Assembly: GCF_002950945.1 (NCBI RefSeq)
Contig: NZ_CP012673.1
Location: forward strand, 2,790,001 to 2,854,000
Direction: 5' to 3'
Length of the DNA stretch: 64,000 bases
Origin: Sorangium cellulosum
GTDB lineage: Bacteria > Myxococcota_A > Polyangia > Polyangiales > Polyangiaceae
Within the stretch, counting starts at the first letter, position 1. Every line of letters begins with the position of its first letter. Position numbers and translations under genes: made by a program. Below the pieces are notes generated by a model that did no database searches, had not been told where the DNA came from, and was given only the letters and a program-made list of their open reading frames with translations. Shown here piece by piece: positions 7,934 to 15,458 of this stretch.

Positions 7934-9420
7934 GGTCACTGCTGAGCTGCGTCGGGGCATCCCATGTCGGAGTTGGTGTCGAAGTTCCAGCACGCTTCGG
8001 AAAGACCGTTGTCGCCGGCCACGTCGTCGGCGGGAGGGTCGGTGCCTCCCGGGCCGCCTTGACCTTCGGTGCCCACGACGAACGTGATGCCCTCGCCCAC
8101 GGGAGCGGTCCCCTTGAAGGCGATGCCGAGCGAGTGGCCGCCGTAGCCACCGCCTCCCGGGCCGCCTCGGCCGCCAAGGCCACCGACTCCACCAGCGCAG
8201 CTAGGGTCGGCAGAACCTCTGCCGCTCCCGGACCCGCCGGCAGCACCCCCTTCGCCACCGCCCTGGCCGTTGCTGCCCTGGCCGCCGTGGCCAGCGTCGC
8301 CAGCGGTGAGCGTTACGCTGTCCAAATCGACTTCGGCGTCCAGGATGACGATGGCAATGCTGGAACCGCCGGCCTGGCCCCCGACGCCCCCGCTGCCGCC
8401 GCAGCCCCCGCTGCCGCCGCTGCCGCCGCTTGCGCCGATCAGCGACACCGCGGTGCCGCTGCTTCCGCAGATCCCTTCTCCTCCCATGGCGCCCCCACCC
8501 CCGCCGCCACCTTGACCGGGGGTTCCTGGTTTGCCGTTCGCCCCGTCCACTCCCGTGTAGCCGGCCGCGTCGAGCTTGCCGCGACCTCCTGGTCGCTCAC
8601 CCGGGCCACCCTCATCGCCCGGTGCTCCTGTGCTGCCAGGTGCGCACGCTCCGCTCGCGCTCTGAGATGTTTGGCCGACGCCGCCTGCTCCTCCTCGAGG
8701 GGATTCCGGCATACCGGAGCCGCCTGTGCCGCCAGGGCCATACGTGACGTTTCCTCCCGATGCGGTGGCCGTGCCGCCCGCGCCTCCTCTGCCTCCTGTG
8801 GAGCTGCCTCCGGTCGTGCATTGCTTGGACGGGACGTCTTTCCCGAGATGCAGACCACCATCACACGCCGCCTCGCCCTTGCTGCCTTCTATGCCATTCA
8901 GCATCGTCGGGTCATCTAGCGGTGGGATTCCAGGATCTCCGTCGCCAGCATCGCCCGCCGCGAGCTCAGCGTTAATGATCTCGGCCTTCCCCCCGTTCAC
9001 CAGTAGCGCGATCGACGAGTTGCCTTGAGCCAAGGGGCCATTGGCGACGACGTTGAAGCTTCGGAGCCGGTTTTCGCCGCCGTTCAGCGTGAGCGCGATG
9101 GTGCTACGTGCCTCCGGTTGCGGCTCCTCGACGGTGACCGTCAGCGTTGCTTTCTCGTCCGACCAGCGCCAGCCCCCGTCACATCCGGTGAACCCGCCGT
9201 AGATCTCCACGCCGTCGCTGAAGGCGATGCCGCTGCTTTCTTCGTACGCCTCCGCGCACGCATACACCCGCCGCTTCGTCGATAGATTCGCGGCGACCTC
9301 GGCAAAGCTCTTGAACGGCCGGTCCTTGGTCCCGTCCCCGCCAGCCTCCGCGCTCGCGCTCACGAAGACGCCGCAATCATCGATGACGGCTTCGGCGCTC
9401 GTCGTGGGATCTGCGTCGCA
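7934..9420. repeat. Long direct repeat, right copy (partner 4869-6355)
   Basis: Second copy of the roughly 1.49-kb repeat described for 4869-6355, same orientation, offset 3065 bp. Homologous recombination between the two copies would delete or duplicate one lipoprotein plus the intervening type A TPR gene. This gives the cluster an obvious route for copy-number change. Confidence 0.9.
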
Positions 9421-9594
9421 CTCCGCATTGGAGTTTCCTCCGGTGCCGCTGGTCCCTGACCCTGCGCTTTCGCCATAGTGACCCGTGTTTTGTGGTGTTG
9501 GACGGTCGCTACACCCCATCAGCTGCCACATGGTCGCGCAACCAATCGCCACCAGAACGCTGGCCGCTAGCCGCCTGCCCTGCAGTGTCCGCAT
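7936..9594 (-). CDS. Glycine-rich beta-helix lipoprotein (unit 1, first copy)
   Basis: 552 residues from ATG at 9594 (MRTLQGRRLAASVLVAIGC); an ATG at 9603 is also possible. The lipobox is QLMGC, followed by a Ser/Gly/Thr linker that differs from its twin 4871-6523. The beta-helix-like N-terminal domain (CGVFVSASAEAGGDGTKDRP, RRVYACAEAYEESSG) and the Gly-rich body are nearly the same as in the twin. Differences cluster in the linker and around GGTATASGGNVTYG. The protein ends in a cysteine pair (ACWNF, MGCPD). It follows TPR gene 9646-10713 by 51 bp, the same spacing as its twin, so TPR and lipoprotein are a conserved transcriptional pair. The family resembles DUF1565/pectin-lyase-fold surface proteins; no catalytic residues can be assigned. 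Confidence 0.87.
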   Translation of the reverse strand: MRTLQGRRLAASVLVAIGCATMWQLMGCSDRPTPQNTGHYGESAGSGTSGTGGNSNAECDADPTTSAEAVIDDCGVFVSASAEAGGDGTKDRPFKSFAEVAANLSTKRRVYACAEAYEESSGIAFSDGVEIYGGFTGCDGGWRWSDEKATLTVTVEEPQPEARSTIALTLNGGENRLRSFNVVANGPLAQGNSSIALLVNGGKAEIINAELAAGDAGDGDPGIPPLDDPTMLNGIEGSKGEAACDGGLHLGKDVPSKQCTTGGSSTGGRGGAGGTATASGGNVTYGPGGTGGSGMPESPRGGAGGVGQTSQSASGACAPGSTGAPGDEGGPGERPGGRGKLDAAGYTGVDGANGKPGTPGQGGGGGGGAMGGEGICGSSGTAVSLIGASGGSGGSGGCGGSGGVGGQAGGSSIAIVILDAEVDLDSVTLTAGDAGHGGQGSNGQGGGEGGAAGGSGSGRGSADPSCAGGVGGLGGRGGPGGGGYGGHSLGIAFKGTAPVGEGITFVVGTEGQGGPGGTDPPADDVAGDNGLSEACWNFDTNSDMGCPDAAQQ

Positions 9595-9645
9595 TTGCTT
9601 CATCTCCAGCAACCTCAAGGCCAATGAGGCCGGCACATCGTTGTG

Positions 9646-10713
9646 CTACCACGCCCCGCTGACCACGATGCCACCGCCTCCCGCAGCTAGATTCGGGAAC
9701 ATCTGAACGTGCGCCTTCGACTCCGCTCCCGGTAAGGCCGTCCAGTAATATACGAGCGTTGCCGCCCCGAGCACCGCAGCTCCGCCAAAACCGCCCCACG
9801 CAGCCTTCGTGTAGAGCCATGCGTCCTCACGATTGCTCCGGAGTGTTTTGCAGTCGGCAGCGTTCATCACACCCAGTTCGCCCGCGCAGAAGTACGCGCC
9901 ATCTCTCTCCTTGAGACGTGAGTAGATGTCGTCCGCATCGCCGTCCTTGCTCAGCGACATGATCCCGAATACCGCCCCCACGCCCGCCGCCACACCCGCC
10001 ATCGCCATGCCGGTATACAGCACCGGCTTGCTGGGCCCGCCTGTCTCCCTGGGCATCGCGGGCGTTCCTGGCCCAATGGCAACGCCGTTACCAGGACCCC
10101 CTGCCGCCGCCGTCCGGGCGACGAGCCGCAAGCTCACCGTCTCCGCCTGCCCCGCCCTCGCCGTGACCGCGCGCTTCTCCGGCACGTGCCCCTCGAGCCT
10201 CGCGCGGATCTCATGCTGGCCGGGGTCCAGGAACACCGGCAACGTGAGCGGCGCCTTCCCCACCAGCGCCCCATCAACCGTCACCTCCGCCCCTGCCGGC
10301 TCGACCTGCACCGTCACCGACGCGACCTTCGGCAGCGCTTCCTTCAGCCACGTCTCGGCGCGCCGCCGCTGCTCCACCTTCGTCTCCGGCGCCTCGCGCA
10401 GATACCACGTGAGGTGCTCCGCCGCCTCGCGGTACTTGCCCAGCTTGAGCTCCGCGACGCCCAGGTTCGAGGCGATCTGGTAGTGCTCCTTCAGCCTCCA
10501 CGCCGCGAGGAACGACGCGTGCGCGTCGCTCCACCGCGACGCATTGGCCGCCTTCACGCCCTCCTCGAAGAGCTGCCGCGCCTTGTCCGTCAACGCGTCG
10601 CTCTCGCTGTCAGCCGCCGGCGCCCTGGATGCGGGCTGCTGCGCGAAGGCCGGTGATGCAAGCAAGGCGAACGCCACGCCTGCCATGCCCAGAAGAGAAG
10701 GCTTCTTTCTCAT
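9646..10713 (-). CDS. Exported TPR/PEGA protein, type B, with C-terminal two-helix membrane module (unit 1)
   Basis: 355 residues; ATG at 10713 overlaps the stop of the upstream partner gene by one base (TGATG), so it is translationally coupled to the GTPase pair. Signal peptide KKPSLLGMAGVAFALLASPA, TPR region (LTDKARQLFEEGVKAANASR, HYQIASNLGVAELKLGK, AAEHLTWYLREAPETKV) and a clear PEGA domain (VEPAGAEVTVDGALVGKAPL, FLDPGQHEIRARLEGH). Then helix 1 (VLYTGMAMAGVAAGVGAVFG), a loop with two cysteines (YFCAG, ADCKT), helix 2 (WGGFGGAAVLGAATLVYYW) and the terminus GGGGIVVSGAW. It is the first TPR protein of the cluster and ties the lipoprotein modules to the GTPase pair in one transcription unit. 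Probable role: envelope scaffold or receptor that recruits the lipoprotein; inferred. Confidence 0.9.
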   Translation of the reverse strand: MRKKPSLLGMAGVAFALLASPAFAQQPASRAPAADSESDALTDKARQLFEEGVKAANASRWSDAHASFLAAWRLKEHYQIASNLGVAELKLGKYREAAEHLTWYLREAPETKVEQRRRAETWLKEALPKVASVTVQVEPAGAEVTVDGALVGKAPLTLPVFLDPGQHEIRARLEGHVPEKRAVTARAGQAETVSLRLVARTAAAGGPGNGVAIGPGTPAMPRETGGPSKPVLYTGMAMAGVAAGVGAVFGIMSLSKDGDADDIYSRLKERDGAYFCAGELGVMNAADCKTLRSNREDAWLYTKAAWGGFGGAAVLGAATLVYYWTALPGAESKAHVQMFPNLAAGGGGIVVSGAW

Positions 10714-12494
10714 CAGAACTCGATTTTCTCCTCAGGCAATGTCGCCGACGACCCGCGAGAGGGCGGCGGCTTGTTCCCGGGCCTCCGCCTCGGCGGTGGC
10801 TTCGCGGTGGAGGCGCCCGCCGTCCCGCTCGTCTTGCCGCGCTCCACCTGCGCTGGCTGCTCTTCCCCTGCCTCCTGGTTCTGCTGCGTGGGCTCAGGCG
10901 GCGTCGCTGCCGGCTCCTGCTTCTGCGCCGCGGCCGCCGAGATCGCCGCCGGCGCGCTGCTCGCCGGCGGCGCCGTGCTCACCTCGGCGGGGCTGGCAGC
11001 CCCGGACGGCGCGGGCCCAGCCGCCCCGCCCTGGCCCAGCCTCACCGGGTACATGCCCAGCGCCCAGACCGCCGCCAGCGCCGCCAGGCTCGCGCACCCG
11101 AGCCCCACGATGGCCCAGACCCACTTCCGCGATGACGCCGGCTTCTCGACGATCACCGGGATCTCGTCGGCCATCTCGCTGCGCGCCTGAGCCGCCTGCG
11201 CCGGAAGCACCGCATGCGCCGGGGTAGACGCCGGCGCCACCTGCCCCGCCCCGACAGGCGCTCGCCCGGGCGCCGCCCCGGGCCCCAGCAGCTTCTCCGT
11301 ATCGATGACCAGCGTCCCCTTCGGTCCGACCTGCTGCGCCGCCGCCCCCGCCATCCCCGCCGCCGCGCCGAGGCCCGCCTCCCTCCGCGCCCCGCCCGCC
11401 ATTCCCGGCGCATGCACGTCGCCCCACCCCGCGCTCCGCTGCGACGGCGGCGACGACGGCGTCGTCGCCCGCGGCCGCTCCGGCGGCACCGGCGCCCTCG
11501 CTGGCGCCCCGCCCCCGAACGTCTGCGAGAGCGGCGACGCCCCTCCCGCCTGCTGCGCCGCAAACCGCTCCCGCCACCCCCCTCCGAACTGCGGCTTCTC
11601 CTCCTGCTCCCCCTGCGGCCGCGCCCCGAACATCCGCGCGATCTCCGCCTCGTCCTCCGCGACCTCGTCGAGCCGGATCAGCAGCCCGTGCCGCTCCTCC
11701 ATCGTGACGTCGCGCTCCCGCACGAACCGCACCGACACCCCGCCCGGAATATCCGCCTCCCGCCCGGTCGTGATCGACGTCCACTTGATGTTCGACCGGT
11801 ACAGCACCGTCGCGATCTTCGTCGCCGCGTGCGCGATCGCCCCGAACGGCTCATCGTGCTTGTGCACGATCACGACCCGCTTCGGCTGCGCCCCCTCGTC
11901 CGCCACCCAGTCCCACGTGGCGCTGCTCTGCCTCTGGTACGGCAGGTCCCGGAACTCCTCGACATACCGCTCCAGCACGTGCGCCACCCGCTCCGGCGCC
12001 TCCCGCACCGCGCCCACGTACTCGCGGTAGAACATGCCCGCGGACGAGTTCACCTCGGTCGCGTTCATCACGTGCCGGTAGAACGTCGCCGCCGCCTCCA
12101 GCAGCGACGTGTACCCGAGGTCCCGGTCCACCGCGACGATCCCGTGCGCGAACGGCGGATTCCCACGCCCGGCGTGGTCGAGCGTGCCGCCGATGCGAAA
12201 CCCGAAGATCACCCCCACCGCCCCGTGCCCGGGCTCGTGCTGCGTGTCGTCGCGCGACAGGTTGCCGATCGCGAACGCGTGCGTCGCCCCCGTCTGCGGC
12301 TCGATGTACTTCATCAGCCGCGCCAGGTGGCTGAAATGCGTCGTCGTGAGGGGCCCCTGCGGCACCTCCGGGCAGTACATGAAATCGATCTGATGCCCCG
12401 GGATGTTCCCGTGCAGCACGTGGTACCACGGCGCGTCCCCCGCCGCGCGGTACCGCGGGATCACGTACCCGGAGGCGCCTTCGCTACCGTACAT
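10713..12494 (-). CDS. GTPase-partner protein with cytoplasmic N-terminus, one TM helix and Pro/Ala-rich tail
   Basis: 593 residues, no signal peptide. The ATG at 12494 lies 11 nt inside the end of the GTPase gene, so the two are translationally coupled. Residues 1-270 form a globular domain (PWYHVLHGNIPGHQIDFMYC, THFSHLARLMKYIEP, THAFAIGNLSRDD, PPFAHGIVAVDRDLGY). The HG-x4-GH element with a following FSHLAR faintly resembles N-terminal domains of GTPase-associated proteins (GAP1-N) described in bacterial NTPase conflict systems, but I cannot confirm this. Residues about 300-455 are low-complexity Ala/Pro/Gly. Residues about 459-485 form a transmembrane helix (VWAIVGLGCASLAALAAVWA), followed by a roughly 105-residue Pro/Ala/Glu tail with a basic patch (PPPRRRPGNKPPP), presumably periplasmic. 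No catalytic motif recognised. Likely an effector or regulator of the adjacent GTPase. Confidence 0.85.
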   Translation of the reverse strand: MYGSEGASGYVIPRYRAAGDAPWYHVLHGNIPGHQIDFMYCPEVPQGPLTTTHFSHLARLMKYIEPQTGATHAFAIGNLSRDDTQHEPGHGAVGVIFGFRIGGTLDHAGRGNPPFAHGIVAVDRDLGYTSLLEAAATFYRHVMNATEVNSSAGMFYREYVGAVREAPERVAHVLERYVEEFRDLPYQRQSSATWDWVADEGAQPKRVVIVHKHDEPFGAIAHAATKIATVLYRSNIKWTSITTGREADIPGGVSVRFVRERDVTMEERHGLLIRLDEVAEDEAEIARMFGARPQGEQEEKPQFGGGWRERFAAQQAGGASPLSQTFGGGAPARAPVPPERPRATTPSSPPSQRSAGWGDVHAPGMAGGARREAGLGAAAGMAGAAAQQVGPKGTLVIDTEKLLGPGAAPGRAPVGAGQVAPASTPAHAVLPAQAAQARSEMADEIPVIVEKPASSRKWVWAIVGLGCASLAALAAVWALGMYPVRLGQGGAAGPAPSGAASPAEVSTAPPASSAPAAISAAAAQKQEPAATPPEPTQQNQEAGEEQPAQVERGKTSGTAGASTAKPPPRRRPGNKPPPSRGSSATLPEEKIEF

Positions 12495-13503
12495 TGGGCC
12501 TGACCTGATTCGGCAGCTGCGGCGCCGGGAGCTGCGCCGTCCGCGCCAGCGCCGGGTTCGGGCCCACGTCCGCCTTCATCCGCTGGAGCAGCTGCGGATC
12601 GTACGCGTTCTTCGGGAGGATGCGCTCCACGAAATGCGAGAACAGGTGGTGTGTGCTGTGCCCGTAGCTCGCCGACCCGACCAGCACGCGGATGTCGATG
12701 TGGTTCTTGTACCGCTCGAGGCTGTCGATGAGCGACTTATAGTAACTCCGCGCCTCCTTCTCCACCTCGGCCGGCGTCCCGGCGAGCACGTCGGACTTGT
12801 TGATGAACAGCACCACCGCCTTGCACGACGCCAGCGTCTTCGGGCTGAAGAAGAACTGCAGCGACTGCGGCTGGAACTCCCGGAGCTGCTCCTGGATCCG
12901 CGCCGGCTCGAGCTTCTGGCCCTCCTTGCCGGCCAGATCCACGACCATCAAGAGGCCGTGGATCTCCTCCATGATGAGCTCCTGCTGCGCATCCACGATG
13001 TGCTCGCCGCCCCAGTCGCCGATCTCGAACACATGCTCCGTCAGGACCTCTTTCGTGAGCACGTGGCTCACCGTCCGCTCATACCGCTCGATCTTCGTCC
13101 CCTGCAACGTGCCGAGATCGACGAGCGGATTCGCCCACTTGAGCGTGAGCGACGTCTTGCCGGTCCACTTGATGCCCAGCGTCAGGATCTTGTACCGCTT
13201 CTGGGTGATCTTCGGCCGGCTCTCGAGCTCGCTCTTGTACCAGTCGATCTCCTTCTGCTGGGCGTCCAGCCAGTCGACCTTCTGCCGGTCCTCGCTCCGC
13301 GCGATGTCGAGCGCCTGCTGGAGCTGCCCGTACTGCGACCGCATCTGGTCGAGCTGGCTCTTCGCCTGCCGGAGCGCCTCGATGTGCTGGTTGGCGTCCT
13401 GGAGCTGCCGCTTCAGCCGCGTGCTCTCGATCATCAGGAACACGGCGCCTGCGGCACACGCCAGCGCGACCAACCCGAGCACGACTCCTAGAGCAATCGA
13501 CAT
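12484..13503 (-). CDS. Membrane-anchored Ras-like GTPase with coiled coil
   Basis: 339 residues from ATG at 13503, with GAGGG about 9 nt upstream. Residues 3-24 are a transmembrane anchor, and 26-95 are a Gln/Lys-rich coiled coil (STRLKRQLQDANQHIEALRQ). The GTPase domain spans about 100-295: P-loop GIKWTGKTS (110-118), a switch-II-like DWGGE (163-167, matching DxGGx of small GTPases), NKSD (235-238) for guanine specificity and SAS (277-279) as the G5 loop. No effector-domain repeats follow; the C-terminus is a Pro-rich tail. The topology predicts a cytoplasmic GTPase tethered to the inner membrane. It overlaps its partner gene and heads the whole TPR/lipoprotein cluster, suggesting a nucleotide-switch control point for that envelope machinery. 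It is distinct from soluble MglA by its N-terminal anchor and coiled coil. Confidence 0.9.
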   Translation of the reverse strand: MSIALGVVLGLVALACAAGAVFLMIESTRLKRQLQDANQHIEALRQAKSQLDQMRSQYGQLQQALDIARSEDRQKVDWLDAQQKEIDWYKSELESRPKITQKRYKILTLGIKWTGKTSLTLKWANPLVDLGTLQGTKIERYERTVSHVLTKEVLTEHVFEIGDWGGEHIVDAQQELIMEEIHGLLMVVDLAGKEGQKLEPARIQEQLREFQPQSLQFFFSPKTLASCKAVVLFINKSDVLAGTPAEVEKEARSYYKSLIDSLERYKNHIDIRVLVGSASYGHSTHHLFSHFVERILPKNAYDPQLLQRMKADVGPNPALARTAQLPAPQLPNQVRPNVR

Positions 13504-13552
13504 GGCTCACGACCCTCGCGCCCCACCGGGCGACTCTCCCAAGCTGTCCTGT

Positions 13553-13582
13553 CCTGCGCGGCCGGAACCACGGCCGCGCAGG
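13553..13582 (-). promoter_or_regulatory. 12-bp perfect inverted repeat in the leader of the GTPase operon
   Basis: CCTGCGCGGCCG (13553-13564) and its exact complement (13571-13582) flank a 6-nt loop, 50 bp before the GTPase start and 216 bp after the tsaD stop. No T-run follows in the direction of transcription, so it is not a classical terminator. It could be an attenuator, a Rho-resistant 3' end for tsaD, or an operator. The rest of the 294-bp gap (13504-13797) shows nothing recognisable. Confidence 0.5.
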
Positions 13583-13797
13583 CCGGCCCGAATCTTGAGC
13601 TCTCATCTGACCACGGCTCGCCGCGAGGGACAAGTCCGGGGTAACCCTCAGCACCAGCCGGTCCCCCATCGCCGCCCATTCCCCCACGCGGCTCATCCCT
13701 GCGCTCCCGCGCCGCGCTTCCGCGCTGCGCCGCGTGTCCTCGCTGCGCGCGCGTGTCCCCGCTGCGCGACATGCCCCCGTCGCGGCCTCTCAGCCCC

Positions 13798-14862
13798 TCA
13801 CCGCGCCCCGCCGCCCTTGCGCGTCACCCGCGGCAGCGCCGTCCTCGTCTCCGGCGCGAGATCCAGCGCGTCCCTCTCCCCGGCCGCGAGCCGCAGCGCC
13901 CCGGCGTACGCGATCATCGCCCCGTTGTCCGTGCAGCTCGCGAACGGCGGGACGAACAGCGCCACGTCGCGCCGCGCGCACGCCGCCGCCATCGTCGCCC
14001 GCAGGCCCCGGTTCGCGGCGACGCCCCCGGCCAGGACCACCCGCGCGATCCCCTCGGCCCGCGCCGCGCGCACGGTCTTCTGCACCAGCGCGTCCACCAC
14101 CGCCCCCTGGAACGCCGCGCACAGGTCGTGGAGCGCCTGCCCCTCCGGCCGACCCCGCCTCGCCACGTGCCGCGCCACCGCGCTCTTGATGCCCGAGAAG
14201 CTGAACTCCAGCGACTCCTTGCGCGCCGTCAGCGCCGGCACCGCCTCCGCCGCGGCCGCCGCGTCCCCCCCGGCCGCGAGCCGGTCGACCACCGGCCCGC
14301 CCGGATAACCGAGGCCGAGCAGCTTCGCCACCTTGTCGAACGCCTCGCCCGCCGCGTCGTCGCGCGTCGCGCCGAGCTCGCGGATCGCGCCGACCGACGG
14401 CCCGTCCACCCGGTAGATCGCCGTGTGCCCGCCCGAGGCGAGCAGCGCCACGTACGGGAACGCCGGCAGCGCCTCCGGCGCGGGCGCGCCGTCCCGCCGC
14501 AGGAACACCGCGAGCAGGTGCCCCACCAGGTGATCGACGCCGACGAGCGGCTTGCCCGCCGCCCACGCGAGCCCCTTCGCCGCCTGCAGGCCGACGAGCA
14601 GCGCGCCCGCGAGCCCCGGCCGCGACGTCACCGCGACCCCGTCGAGCTCCGCCAGCGTCACGCCCGCGCGCGAGAGCGCCTCGCGCACCACCGGGACCAC
14701 CGCGCGCGCGTGGTCGCGCGCCGCGACCTCGGGCACGACGCCCCCGTAGGGCGCGTGCAGCGCCACCTGGCTGCGCACGACGTCGGAGAGGACCTCGCCG
14801 CCCTCGGTGACCACCGCCGCCGCCGTCTCGTCACACGATGTCTCGATCCCTAGAACCCGCAT
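13798..14862 (-). CDS. tsaD: tRNA N6-adenosine threonylcarbamoyltransferase TsaD
   Basis: 354 residues, normal length for the family. TsaD transfers the threonylcarbamoyl group from TC-AMP to A37 of ANN-decoding tRNAs, working in the cytoplasm with TsaB and TsaE. Visible family marks are the ASKHA-fold start MRVLGIETSCDETAAAV, the metal-binding histidines in VDHLVGHLLAV (H111, H115), ALLASGGHTAIYRV, GEAFDKVAKLLGLGYPGG, LEFSFSGIKSAV, VLAGGVAANRGLR and the late CTDNGAMIAYAG. The ATG lies inside the end of the upstream lipoprotein gene (13-nt overlap), so it is co-translated with that gene. tsaB and tsaE are not in the window. Confidence 0.97.
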   Translation of the reverse strand: MRVLGIETSCDETAAAVVTEGGEVLSDVVRSQVALHAPYGGVVPEVAARDHARAVVPVVREALSRAGVTLAELDGVAVTSRPGLAGALLVGLQAAKGLAWAAGKPLVGVDHLVGHLLAVFLRRDGAPAPEALPAFPYVALLASGGHTAIYRVDGPSVGAIRELGATRDDAAGEAFDKVAKLLGLGYPGGPVVDRLAAGGDAAAAAEAVPALTARKESLEFSFSGIKSAVARHVARRGRPEGQALHDLCAAFQGAVVDALVQKTVRAARAEGIARVVLAGGVAANRGLRATMAAACARRDVALFVPPFASCTDNGAMIAYAGALRLAAGERDALDLAPETRTALPRVTRKGGGAR

Positions 14863-15458
14863 GTCCCCGACCGCCGTGTCAGCCTGAATACGCCGAAGAT
14901 CTGCCGCTGTCCCGGCCCGAGCGCCTCGCCCGAGGCCGGCGGCGCCTGGCCCGCCCGGATCAGGCGGACCTCGACCGACTCGTCCGTGCGCAGCGACAGG
15001 ATCACGAGCATCGACTCCGCCGCCGGATCCGACGCGCTGACCGCATACACCGCGTTGCGCTCCCGGCCATCCCCGAACTCGAGCCGCGACAGCGGATCGT
15101 GGGCGAGCGCGCTGATCGGCCGGAGCGGCGCGCCGTCGAGCAGGCGCCGCTCGGGCGTGGTCCCGTCGGGCGCCTCGTAGGTCGAGAGCGCGCCCGGCGG
15201 CTCGGGCCCGTCGAGCGCACCCGCGTCGAGCGACAGCCGCATCTGGACGCGCGGGCTCAGGCCGGCGCGGAAGGCGCCGCCCAGCGTGATCGCGCCGCAG
15301 TAGGCCTCCCCCTCGGCCGTCGAGAACCGGCTCAGGTCGTCGCAGCCGGCCGCCCCGGCGGCGCCGATCGCGCCGGCCAGGGCGACCAGGAGCAGCGGCG
15401 CGCGCCGCCGCGCGACGCGCCGCGGCCGCGGACGTCGACCCCGTCGGCCGCGGCTCAA
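14850..15458 (-). CDS. Small exported lipoprotein of unknown function
   Basis: About 202 residues. No ATG fits; the best start is TTG at 15458, which overlaps the stop of the upstream gene (TTGA). This gives an Arg-rich n-region, the hydrophobic stretch APLLLVALAGAIGAAG and the lipobox GAAGC followed by DD, an inner-membrane retention signal in enterobacteria whose meaning here is unknown. The mature part has features such as YCGAITLGGAFRAGLSPRVQ, SMLVILSLRTDESVEVRLI and a final cysteine (SGTCGF). No family recognised. The 3' end overlaps tsaD by 13 nt, so the giant repeat protein, this lipoprotein and tsaD probably form one operon. Confidence 0.75.
   Translation of the reverse strand: MSRGRRGRRPRPRRVARRRAPLLLVALAGAIGAAGAAGCDDLSRFSTAEGEAYCGAITLGGAFRAGLSPRVQMRLSLDAGALDGPEPPGALSTYEAPDGTTPERRLLDGAPLRPISALAHDPLSRLEFGDGRERNAVYAVSASDPAAESMLVILSLRTDESVEVRLIRAGQAPPASGEALGPGQRQIFGVFRLTRRSGTCGF

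Noticed and set aside
12484..13503. MglA, the soluble polarity GTPase of gliding motility
   Set aside because: It has an N-terminal TM anchor and coiled coil, a different P-loop context and no adjacent mglB (Roadblock) gene.
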